This document shows positions 31,090-38,830 of a DNA stretch of 64,000 nucleotides, piece after piece; positions within the stretch are counted from its first letter, which is position 1; the number at the start of each line of letters is the position of its first letter. The translations under genes and the position numbers were made by a program. Origin of the DNA: G963662905 sp963676415 (GTDB taxonomy: Bacteria > Bacteroidota > Bacteroidia > Bacteroidales > WRLA01); assembly GCA_963676415.1 (NCBI GenBank), contig OY781097.1:2046001-2110000 (forward strand), read 5' to 3'. The notes beneath the pieces are model-generated. The model was not told where the DNA came from and ran no database searches. It saw only the letters and a program-made list of their open reading frames with translations.

Positions 31090-33069
31090 TTATTCAGTTT
31101 TCTCCCGGTCCCGCTGATACGCCTGCATCGCTTTACGGTAAAAATACTTTGATTTTTCATCATCGCCTTTCGCGCGGTAATGCCTGCTGATATTGATGCC
31201 CATCTGGTATTGCGGATAGCGTTCCATCGCCTGTTCCCATTGCCCAATGGCTTGCAGCGTGTCTTGCATCTGCAAATAGTAATTGCCCATATTGATGTAT
31301 GGCTGATCCCAGTCTGGGTGCGATTTGGCCATTTGCTCATTGAGCTCAAAAGCTTCCCTGCTTTTTCCGCTTTTAAAATAGAGGTTGGCCAGATATGATT
31401 TTAATTTATAATCCCCAGGATTTAGTTTCAGGGATTCTTTATAGGCTTTTTCGGCTTTGTCCAAGTCTTCAAGTTGCTCATAAACAAATCCCAGGTTAAA
31501 CCAGGCGGCAGCTTCATAGGGACTGATTTGCACTGCTTCTTCCAGATAAGGTTTTGCCTGTTCGTATTCGCGCATTTCCAAGCTCAGGAAAGATCCCAGA
31601 TTGTTGAGTACTTCGTAATTTTTAGGATATATTTTCAGTGCGTCCTGATAATAGGAAATTACTTTTTGACGGTTTTCGGGGATTTTGCTGATATCGCGGC
31701 CGAATTTATTATCATAAATTACTTTGTTCGACCAGGCTTCTGCCGCAAGGGCTTGTAGTTTAATGCTGGATTTGGCAATACCGGCATCATTACTGAACAA
31801 AGTCAGGTGGTTTTTCCAGTCTTTGTTACGATCAATGGTTAGTACGCTGTAAGGAATCAGTATGATGATCAAAATTAATACAGCTTTTGAAATTTTGGGC
31901 TGCTTTGCTGCTTTCTGTTTCGCCAGCTTCAGGATGAGTATGGCAGCCATAATGGAAAAAACAATGGATGGCGAAAGGGCAAAACGGTCGGCCACGATGC
32001 CCGGAACCGGAACCACAATATTGCTCACAATCGATATCGTGATAAAGAAAAATATGATGGAAAAAGATAGGATGTCCTTGTTTTTCAATCCCTTGATGGC
32101 AAAATAAAGCAGGGCTGCTGTAAGAAGCAGTCCGGCAAAAGGCCAGATGCCGTTCCAGCCTACGGGCATGGCATCAAAACCATAATAGCTGAGCATCGGA
32201 TAGGGGACAAAAAGTTGTTTCAGGTAAAAAGCAACGGCAGTAAAAGCTGTGCCCACTTTCATCAGAGCGCCACCTTCGGAGTACAAAGGGTTTTCAAAAA
32301 ACTGTAAAGGTCTGACTTCCTGCGGTGTAAGTGCCATATAAGCGATCATCACAAGAAAGAAAATGCCGAGGATCAGGCCAAAAGTGCGATAGATTTTCTT
32401 AAGGGGAAGATCCGTGAAAAAATAGAGTGCGAAAGGGAAAACGGCCAGGTACGTCATTGTAGTCCTTTTTCCCAGCAAACCGAGCACAAAGAAAAAGGTC
32501 ATCCAGCCGAGATATTTGATTTTCCCGGAATCGGCATAGCGGAAAAGAAAACGCACTGCCATGAGCGCCCCGATCAGGCTAATGATTTCATCGCGGTTCT
32601 TCAGGCTGGCAACCACTTCTGTATGAATAGGATGGGCAATAAAAATTAAGGCGGCCATCAGCGGAAGTACAGGATGATATTTTTGCAACACCCTTCTTAA
32701 AAGCCTGAAAAGGATGATCCCTGATAAGGCGTACAGCAGCAGGTTGATCAGATGGTGCCGAAAGGGTTTTAACCCCCAAAGGCTGTATTCCAGTGCAAAA
32801 CTGGCTTTTACCAACGGACGGTAATCGTATGCCAAACCTTCTTCGGTGCTGTATGGCGTGCTGAAAATTTCCGGAATGGCACTGATGCCCTGCTGCACCT
32901 GTTCGTTGTTTAGGATTACATTATGGTCGTCAAGGGCGAATTTATTGAAAAGGGTATTGCCGTAAAGCACAAAAACCAGCACAAAAATCAGCCCACACGC
33001 CAGTCGGTTGTATTTTTTTTGATTGTCAAAAAGAGGAATTTGTTTTTTTGCTTTTTTATTTCGTCCCAT
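31090..33069 (-). CDS. TMTC-like membrane glycosyltransferase with TPR repeats
   Basis: A 659-residue protein of two halves. Residues 1-400 carry about ten membrane helices with an early luminal acidic pair in FNKFALDDHNVI (D47, D48), as in GT-C mannosyltransferases, then LINLLLYALSGIILFRLL and IAHPIHTEVVASLKNRDEI. Residues about 440-650 carry TPR repeats (KNYEVLNNLGSFLS, AAAWFNLGFVYEQLEDLDKA, QPYINMGNYYLQMQDTLQA). This is the architecture of eukaryotic TMTC O-mannosyltransferases and their bacterial relatives. Bacterial members are little characterised; periplasmic protein O-glycosylation is a possible role. Its start overlaps lptB by 14 bases. Confidence 0.75.
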   Translation of the reverse strand: MGRNKKAKKQIPLFDNQKKYNRLACGLIFVLVFVLYGNTLFNKFALDDHNVILNNEQVQQGISAIPEIFSTPYSTEEGLAYDYRPLVKASFALEYSLWGLKPFRHHLINLLLYALSGIILFRLLRRVLQKYHPVLPLMAALIFIAHPIHTEVVASLKNRDEIISLIGALMAVRFLFRYADSGKIKYLGWMTFFFVLGLLGKRTTMTYLAVFPFALYFFTDLPLKKIYRTFGLILGIFFLVMIAYMALTPQEVRPLQFFENPLYSEGGALMKVGTAFTAVAFYLKQLFVPYPMLSYYGFDAMPVGWNGIWPFAGLLLTAALLYFAIKGLKNKDILSFSIIFFFITISIVSNIVVPVPGIVADRFALSPSIVFSIMAAILILKLAKQKAAKQPKISKAVLILIIILIPYSVLTIDRNKDWKNHLTLFSNDAGIAKSSIKLQALAAEAWSNKVIYDNKFGRDISKIPENRQKVISYYQDALKIYPKNYEVLNNLGSFLSLEMREYEQAKPYLEEAVQISPYEAAAWFNLGFVYEQLEDLDKAEKAYKESLKLNPGDYKLKSYLANLYFKSGKSREAFELNEQMAKSHPDWDQPYINMGNYYLQMQDTLQAIGQWEQAMERYPQYQMGINISRHYRAKGDDEKSKYFYRKAMQAYQRDREKTE

Positions 33070-33802
33070 TTTGTTCTGCTCTTCTTAAAGTGAAATTTTT
33101 CCCGAGATAAACTTTGCGCACGTGTTCATCGGCTGCAAGTTCTTCTGCACTGCCGGCTTTCAGCACCGAGCCTTCAAAAAGCAGGTAGGCGCGATCGGTA
33201 ATGCTCAGCGTTTCGTGCACATTGTGGTCGGTGATGAGGATGCCGATATTTTTGTTTTTAAGGTTGGCCACAATGCCCTGAATGTCTTCCACGGCAATGG
33301 GATCCACTCCGGCAAAAGGTTCATCGAGCAAAATAAAATTGGGGCTGGTAGCCAGCGCCCGGGCAATTTCCGTGCGCCTGCGCTCACCACCCGAAAGTTG
33401 TATCCCTTTGGATTTCCTGATGTGCTGCAAGCCAAATTCGTCGAGCAGGCTTTCCAGTTTGTCTCGCTGTTCGGCTTTGCTCAGTTTGGTAAACTCCAGC
33501 ACTGCCCTGATGTTGTCTTCTACGCTTAGTGTCCTGAATACCGAAGCTTCCTGAGCCAGGTAGCCAATGCCCAGTTGGGCGCGTTTGTACATTGGTAGTG
33601 CCGTGATTTCCTGATGATCAAGGAAAACCTTGCCGGAAAACGGCTTGATCAAACCTACGATCATATAAAAACTTGTGGTTTTCCCTGCTCCGTTGGGCCC
33701 CAGCAAGCCTACAATTTCGCCTTGGTTTACCTCAATGGAAACGCCTTTTACCACCGTGCGCTTACGGTATTTTTTAACAATATTGTCTGTGTAGAGTTTC
33801 AT
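33056..33802 (-). CDS. lptB: LPS export ABC transporter ATPase LptB
   Basis: A 248-residue ABC ATPase. Walker A is GPNGAGKTT (35-43), followed by SFYMIVGLIKPFSGKVFLD, the signature QLSGGERRRTEIARAL, and Walker B FILLDEPFAGVDPIAVEDIQ. That wording is characteristic of LptB rather than general ABC exporters. It powers LptFG in moving lipopolysaccharide from the inner membrane through the Lpt bridge. It is 8 bases after the KdsD-type isomerase gene, a pairing common in Gram-negatives since KdsD makes the Kdo precursor. Downstream it overlaps the TMTC-like gene. Confidence 0.95.
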   Translation of the reverse strand: MKLYTDNIVKKYRKRTVVKGVSIEVNQGEIVGLLGPNGAGKTTSFYMIVGLIKPFSGKVFLDHQEITALPMYKRAQLGIGYLAQEASVFRTLSVEDNIRAVLEFTKLSKAEQRDKLESLLDEFGLQHIRKSKGIQLSGGERRRTEIARALATSPNFILLDEPFAGVDPIAVEDIQGIVANLKNKNIGILITDHNVHETLSITDRAYLLFEGSVLKAGSAEELAADEHVRKVYLGKNFTLRRAEQNGTK

Positions 33803-33810
33803 AAGCCTGC

Positions 33811-34809
33811 TTAAATGATGCCTTCTTTAAGAATATCATGAAGATGGATTACCCCGGCATAAATACCGTCTTTTAAAACAAGGATTTGCGTAATATTATT
33901 GTTGCGCATCATGTTTAAAGCATCTACCACCAGAATGTCTGTATCCAGTGTCTTGGGGTTTGCCGACATGATGTCCTTTGCTTTGACGTTGGTTAATGAA
34001 TCATTTTTACTGAGCATGCGCCTTATATCGCCATCGGTGATGATGCCGCATAGTTCATCTCCATCCATAACTGCTGTGGCGCCTAAGCGTTTCGATGAAA
34101 TTTCCAGAATAACATCGCTCAGGCTGGCATCGGGATCGACCTGTGGTTTTTCATTTTGCGTATATAGGTTTTCGACACGGAGGTACATGCGTTTGCCCAA
34201 AGTCCCGCCGGGATGGTTGCGTGCAAAATCGCGTGAAGTGAAATTGCGGTATTCCAGCAATGCCACAGCAAGAGCATCGCCCATTACAAGTTGTGCGGTT
34301 GTACTGGAGGTTGGGGCCAGATTATTGGGACAAGCTTCGCGTCGTACACTGGTGTTGATCAGATAATCGGCATTGGTAGCCAAAAAAGATTCCGTATTGC
34401 CGCAAAAAGCGATGAGTTTGTTTCCGTAAGATTTTAACAAAGGGACCAAGACTCTGATTTCCGGGGTGTTGCCGCTATTGGAAATGCAGATGATCACATC
34501 TTCTTTCCGAATGGTGCCAATATCTCCATGTATGGCATCAGCAGCATGCATAAAAAGAGCCGGCGTTCCCGTAGAATTAAAAGTAGCTACCATTTTGCGG
34601 CCAATGCTGGCGCTTTTCCCGATTCCGGTTATTACAAGCCTCGAATTGGCCTTGTAAATCAGCTGCACGCTTTCTGCAAAATCCCCGGTCAGGAAAGTTG
34701 GGAGGCGTTTTAATTCATCAATTTCAGCTTCAATGGTCCGTATGGCAGATTGCCTGATGTCTTCTAAGCTTTTCAATATTGGAGGATTCTGGGATTTAAC
34801 ATGCTGCAA
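33811..34809 (-). CDS. kdsD: Arabinose-5-phosphate isomerase (KdsD/KpsF type)
   Basis: A 332-residue isomerase that converts ribulose-5-phosphate to arabinose-5-phosphate for Kdo synthesis. The SIS domain (about 35-180) has VITGIGKSASIGRKMVATF and SNSGNTPEI; the two CBS domains follow (about 210-330: TAVMDGDELCGIITDGDIRRML). The start is unsure: no ATG is in frame at the N-terminus. TTG 34809 gives the longest form, but a -7 box TATATTTG overlaps it (34807-34814), which would make TTG 34776 the start (KSLEDIRQSAIRTIEAE). Both give an intact SIS domain. First gene of the kdsD-lptB-TMTC unit. Confidence 0.9.
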   Translation of the reverse strand: MQHVKSQNPPILKSLEDIRQSAIRTIEAEIDELKRLPTFLTGDFAESVQLIYKANSRLVITGIGKSASIGRKMVATFNSTGTPALFMHAADAIHGDIGTIRKEDVIICISNSGNTPEIRVLVPLLKSYGNKLIAFCGNTESFLATNADYLINTSVRREACPNNLAPTSSTTAQLVMGDALAVALLEYRNFTSRDFARNHPGGTLGKRMYLRVENLYTQNEKPQVDPDASLSDVILEISSKRLGATAVMDGDELCGIITDGDIRRMLSKNDSLTNVKAKDIMSANPKTLDTDILVVDALNMMRNNNITQILVLKDGIYAGVIHLHDILKEGII

Positions 34810-34814
34810 ATATA
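34807..34814 (-). promoter_or_regulatory. Possible -7 promoter box of kdsD
   Basis: Minus strand TATATTTG fits TAnnTTTG but overlaps the annotated TTG start, so either it is fortuitous or translation begins later at TTG 34776. Confidence 0.4.
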
Positions 34815-35139
34815 CGAATCAACCATAAAACTCCCGGTTTCTGGTAATTCGCTGCGATTTTTTTTTGATTTAAAGGGTTCTTTTAGAATAATTCGTATCT
34901 TTAGCGTTAAGAAAAAGGGGTTTAAGCTTTTTTTGGGTTCTCAGAAATATGAAGTATTTTTGTCTGCCTTTTGAAAAATCCCTTTTACTTGAGAACAAAA
35001 AATCCTGCACCCGATATCAGGTAGTTTTGACATATATCAGGTCGGTCAGGAATTGTTTAAAATGCTTATTGGTTTGGCATGCAGTTGATTACTTTGGCTT
35101 GTTCCGGTAACAGGCATTTACGTATTAATTGGAGAAATT
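34810..35139. other. Divergent intergenic region kdsD / recQ
   Basis: This 330-base region carries the recQ promoter at 34932-34962 and a recQ leader of about 170 bases. The leader holds two copies of ATATCAGGT (near 35013 and 35035) but no convincing riboswitch fold or open frame. Confidence 0.5.
34932..34962 (+). promoter_or_regulatory. Promoter of recQ
   Basis: TTTG (34932-34935), 19-base spacer, TATTTTTG (34955-34962): a full Bacteroidetes -33/-7 pair. The start codon is 177 bases downstream. Confidence 0.7.
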
Positions 35140-37335
35140 ATGATTTCGCAGGAAGTTGATTTAAAATCGTATCTGAAGCAGTACTTTGGATTCAACAAGT
35201 TCAAAGGAACTCAGGAGCCTATTATTCATAGTCTGCTTGATGGCAAGGATGTTTTTGTTATTATGCCCACAGGTGGCGGAAAATCTATGTGCTATCAGTT
35301 GCCGGCTCTTATTAAAGAAGGTACGGCCATCATTATATCGCCCCTTATCGCCCTTATGAAAAACCAGGTGGACAGCATCCGTAATTTTGGAAATGACGAT
35401 GGTGTTGCTCATTTCTTGAATTCTTCTTTGACCAAGAATGAAATTAATGAGGTTAAGGAAAACCTTACCAATGGCCGCACTAAGCTGTTGTATGTAGCGC
35501 CCGAATCGCTCAATAAAGAAGAAAATGTTGAATTTTTAAGGAATATCAAAATCAGTTTTTACGCCATTGATGAAGCGCATTGTATTTCGGAATGGGGCCA
35601 TGATTTCCGCCCCGAATACCGCAGGTTGCGCCCCATTATTGATGCTATTGGCCAGGATGTTCCAATTATTGCCCTTACGGCTACGGCCACAGTGAAAGTG
35701 CAGACCGATATCCAGAAAAACCTGGGTATTCCCGATGCGGACGTTTATAAATCTTCTTTCGACCGTCCCAACCTTTATTATGAAGTACGGCCAAAAACAA
35801 AGGATGTTATTAAGGATATTATCCGTTACATCAAATCCAAAATGGGCAAATCGGGCATCGTTTATTGCCTGAGCCGCAAAAAAGTGGAAGAACTTGCCGA
35901 AACACTTCAGGTAAACGGAATTAAAGCCTTGCCTTATCATGCAGGACTGGATGCTGCAACACGCCGCAAAAATCAGGATATGTTCCTGATGGAGGAAGTG
36001 GATGTGATTGTGGCAACAATCGCATTTGGAATGGGCATTGATAAACCGGATGTGCGTTTTGTGATCCACCACGATATCCCCAAAAGCCTCGAAGGCTATT
36101 ATCAGGAAACCGGCCGTGCCGGGCGTGATGACGGTGAAGGAAATTGCATCGTTTTTTATAGCTACGACGACATCCTGAAACTGGAGAAATTTATGAAAGG
36201 CAAACCCGTGGCCGAGCAGGAAATAGCCAAACAGCTCCTGACCGAAACAGTGGCTTATGCCGAGAGTTCCGTTTGCCGCCATAAGCAATTGCTCCATTAT
36301 TTTGGCGAAGATTATCCAAATGATAGTTGCGGTGCCTGCGACAACTGCCTCAATCCCAAAGAACGCTTTGAGGCCAAAGAGCATGTTGCTTTATTGCTGC
36401 AAACCGTAGTAGATATTAAGCAGCTCTTCAAAGCCAATCATGTGAATAATATCCTCACAGGAAAGCCTACTGCAAATATTAAATCTGCACGGCACGATAA
36501 ACTTGAGGTTTTTGGCAAAGGAGAAGAGCAGGATGAAAAATACTGGAATGCTGTAATCCGTCAAACATTGATTCAGGACTTGCTGCGCAAGGATATTGAA
36601 AATTATGGCCTGCTGAAAGTCACCGAAAAAGGATATGAATTCCTCGAAAAGCCGTGGTCGCTCATGTTTACGCGCGATCATGATTATGATACCGGTAATG
36701 ATGAAGTGATTTCTACCAGTAGCTCTAGCCGTCAGGGCTCAGCAGATGAGCAGCTCTTTAAAATGCTGAAAGATCTGCGCAAATCCATCAGCCGCAAAGA
36801 AAACCTGCCCCCATTTGTGATTTTTCAGGATCCTTCGCTGGAAGATATGTCCGTACAGTATCCCGTTAATATGGATGAACTAAAGCAAATTACGGGCGTG
36901 GGCGCAGGAAAAGCCATGAAATACGGGAAGCCGTTCATTACATTGATTAAAGATTATGTCGAAGAAAACGAAATAGTCCGTCCAAATGATATGGTCGTTA
37001 AATCCGTAGTGAATAAATCCGGCCTGAAAGTTTATATCATACAAAGTATCGACCGCAAATTATCACTCGATGATATTGCCATGACCAAAAATCTTTCATT
37101 GGATGATTTGATTACCGAACTGGAAAGTATTGTGGATTCGGGCACACGTATCGATATTGATTACTATATCACTGAAAATGTGGATGAATACCACCAGGAA
37201 GAGATTTATGACTATTTCCATGAAGCAGAAACCGATTCGGTGGACGCAGCCCTGGACGAACTCGGTGAGGATGAATACAGTCGCGAAGAAATCCGCCTGA
37301 TCAGAATTAAGTTTATGTCGGAAGTAGCCAATTAG
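35140..37335 (+). CDS. recQ: ATP-dependent DNA helicase RecQ
   Basis: A 731-residue RecQ helicase. Walker A is MPTGGGKSMCYQLPA (42-56) and motif II is YAIDEAHCISEWGHDFRP. Motif VI is in YYQETGRAGRDD. The RQC zinc site is CRHKQLLHYFGE to SCGACDNCLNPKE. An HRDC domain follows (about 545-625, PPFVIFQDPSLEDM). The last 100 residues add a further winged-helix-like segment and an acidic tail, common in Bacteroidota RecQ. Functions in recombination and restart of stalled forks. The start ATG has GGAGAAATT in front, one of the few clear Shine-Dalgarno sites here. The next gene starts 14 bases after the stop. Confidence 0.95.
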   Translation: MISQEVDLKSYLKQYFGFNKFKGTQEPIIHSLLDGKDVFVIMPTGGGKSMCYQLPALIKEGTAIIISPLIALMKNQVDSIRNFGNDDGVAHFLNSSLTKNEINEVKENLTNGRTKLLYVAPESLNKEENVEFLRNIKISFYAIDEAHCISEWGHDFRPEYRRLRPIIDAIGQDVPIIALTATATVKVQTDIQKNLGIPDADVYKSSFDRPNLYYEVRPKTKDVIKDIIRYIKSKMGKSGIVYCLSRKKVEELAETLQVNGIKALPYHAGLDAATRRKNQDMFLMEEVDVIVATIAFGMGIDKPDVRFVIHHDIPKSLEGYYQETGRAGRDDGEGNCIVFYSYDDILKLEKFMKGKPVAEQEIAKQLLTETVAYAESSVCRHKQLLHYFGEDYPNDSCGACDNCLNPKERFEAKEHVALLLQTVVDIKQLFKANHVNNILTGKPTANIKSARHDKLEVFGKGEEQDEKYWNAVIRQTLIQDLLRKDIENYGLLKVTEKGYEFLEKPWSLMFTRDHDYDTGNDEVISTSSSSRQGSADEQLFKMLKDLRKSISRKENLPPFVIFQDPSLEDMSVQYPVNMDELKQITGVGAGKAMKYGKPFITLIKDYVEENEIVRPNDMVVKSVVNKSGLKVYIIQSIDRKLSLDDIAMTKNLSLDDLITELESIVDSGTRIDIDYYITENVDEYHQEEIYDYFHEAETDSVDAALDELGEDEYSREEIRLIRIKFMSEVAN

Positions 37336-37349
37336 TTTTGTCGATCGGA

Positions 37350-37730
37350 ATGAAAAGGAAAGCCTGGCATCTATTAAAACTGATAGCCGCATTTGGAATA
37401 ATCGCATTTTATTCGTGCAGCGGAGAGAAAAAAGAAGTAATCCCGGATTATGTTCTGCCAAAGGATACAATGGTGATGATTGTTGCCGATTATCATTTGA
37501 TTGAAGCCGAGCTTACGCATACACGTGGCAGAGGGAGAGATGTAAATAAATTGAGAGATCATTATTACGCAGCCCTTTTCGACCGGTACAATATCGATCA
37601 AAAAACCCTGGAACAAAACTTTGATTACTACAAAGATCGTCTTGAAGAGCTGCAAGGCATTTATCAGGACGTAGTAACGCGGCTGAGTTATATGGAGTCG
37701 GAAGAAAAAGAGCAACAGAAAAAGGAATAA
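37350..37730 (+). CDS. DUF4296 lipoprotein
   Basis: A 126-residue predicted lipoprotein. The N-terminal segment KAWHLLKLIAAFGIIAFYSC ends in a lipobox-like Cys (C19). The mature part fits DUF4296: VLPKDTMVMIVADYHLIEAE, then HYYAALFDRYNIDQKTLEQN, and a Glu/Lys-rich tail. Function is unknown; members are small cell-envelope proteins of Bacteroidota. The ATG at 37350 is used; a TTG four codons upstream is unlikely. Probably cotranscribed with recQ. A half copy of the palindromic repeat begins directly at its stop codon. Confidence 0.78.
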   Translation: MKRKAWHLLKLIAAFGIIAFYSCSGEKKEVIPDYVLPKDTMVMIVADYHLIEAELTHTRGRGRDVNKLRDHYYAALFDRYNIDQKTLEQNFDYYKDRLEELQGIYQDVVTRLSYMESEEKEQQKKE

Positions 37731-37777
37731 GCGGTTTGGGCGCGTAATAGAATATTTTGTGTATTATTCAGGTTAGT
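37731..37777. repeat. Palindromic intergenic repeat, copy 3 (half copy, inverted)
   Basis: Read on the minus strand, CTAACCTGAATAATACACAA at one end and ATTCTATTACGCG further in match the left arm of the 2658-2837 element over about 45 bases, down to AAACCGCTT. The other half is absent. It begins next to the stop codon of the DUF4296 gene. Confidence 0.7.
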
Positions 37778-37981
37778 TCGATTCTAAAGTTTCCTATATT
37801 TGCAGTATCAAATTTATTGGATGTTTACTCTTGATATGGATCGTGTGTTGTAAATAAGTCTGTTCTTTTGCCAGGCTTATCCCTTTTGTCTTAGGCTGAT
37901 TCCGGCCTGAGTATTACTGTTATTTTTTTATTTTTAAGGATTGCTGAGATCCATTTTAATCAAATTTAAAAATTTTTTATC
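37778..37981. other. Leader of the methyltransferase gene
   Basis: Contains the -7 box TATATTTG at 37795-37802 and then a long leader of about 175 bases. A small hairpin CTTAGGC/GCCTGAG lies near 37891-37911. No open frame was seen, and no known riboswitch was recognised. Confidence 0.45.
37795..37802 (+). promoter_or_regulatory. -7 promoter box of the methyltransferase gene
   Basis: TATATTTG, matching TAnnTTTG; no good -33 element. It lies just after repeat copy 3. Confidence 0.5.
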
Positions 37982-38755
37982 ATGAGTAATGAAAATAAAT
38001 CCATGCACGACATTGATCTTCAAATAATTTGCGAATATTTTTCTAAAATCGACCGACAGGGGCCGGGAAGCCCGGAAATTACACGAAAGGCATTAAGCTT
38101 TATCGAAGGTTTGGATGCAAGGTCTAAAATTGCTGATCTGGGCTGCGGTACAGGAGGGCAAACCCTCGAACTGGCCAAAAACACAAAAGGTATGGTTTAT
38201 GGCCTGGATCTTTTTCCGCTCTTCATAGAAATTTTCCAAAAAAATATAAACGCCTCTGGCTTACAAAACAGGCTTAAAGCCTTGGTAGGCTCTATGGACA
38301 ATCTGCCTTTTCAGGAAGGCGAGCTGGATGTGATTTGGGCCGAAGGCTCGATATACAACATCGGTTTTGCAGAAGGGCTGAAGTATTGGCGCAGATTTCT
38401 GAAAGAGGGCGGTTATGTTGCTGTTTCTGAGGCGTCATGGTTTACCGATGAGCGTCCCAAAGAAATCCGGGATTTTTGGGAAATGGAATACCCGGATATA
38501 GACACTGTCCCAAATAAATTGGCGCAAATGCAAAGTGCCGGTTATATGCCCATAGCTTCATTTATCCTTCCTGAAAACTGTTGGATCGAGAATTTCCACA
38601 AACCACAGGCTTTCATACAGCAGGATTTTCTGAGCGATAATCATGGGAATATTGCTGCCAAAGAGTTGGTTGACCGACAGAATTTTGAAATCCGTTTGTA
38701 CGAGAAGTACAAAAAGTACTACGGCTATGCATTTTATATTGGCCGAAAAATTTAG
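37982..38755 (+). CDS. SAM-dependent methyltransferase
   Basis: A 257-residue class I methyltransferase. Motif I is KIADLGCGTGGQTLELA (about 51-67), the acidic end of strand 2 is in MVYGLDLFPLFIEI, and post-I motifs include LPFQEGELDVIWAEGSIYNI. The substrate is unknown; relatives in Bacteroidota are annotated only as small-molecule methyltransferases. It stands alone between a long leader and a strong bidirectional terminator. Confidence 0.82.
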   Translation: MSNENKSMHDIDLQIICEYFSKIDRQGPGSPEITRKALSFIEGLDARSKIADLGCGTGGQTLELAKNTKGMVYGLDLFPLFIEIFQKNINASGLQNRLKALVGSMDNLPFQEGELDVIWAEGSIYNIGFAEGLKYWRRFLKEGGYVAVSEASWFTDERPKEIRDFWEMEYPDIDTVPNKLAQMQSAGYMPIASFILPENCWIENFHKPQAFIQQDFLSDNHGNIAAKELVDRQNFEIRLYEKYKKYYGYAFYIGRKI

Positions 38756-38764
38756 CCTGATTAC

Positions 38765-38806
38765 AAAAAAGGATTGCCCGTCATTCGGGCAATCCTCTCC
38801 TTTTTA
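38765..38806 (+). terminator. Bidirectional terminator (methyltransferase / parC)
   Basis: Perfect 11-bp stem AGGATTGCCCG (38770-38780) with CGGGCAATCCT (38786-38796), loop TCATT. An A run precedes it and a T run follows, so it can end transcripts from both convergent genes. Confidence 0.9.
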
Positions 38807-38830
38807 TAGTTTGTGTTTTTACTGACAGGA

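Noticed and set aside
35536..36384. A 282-codon open frame antisense to recQ
   Set aside because: RecQ motifs lie across this region on the plus strand; the antisense product shows no family resemblance.
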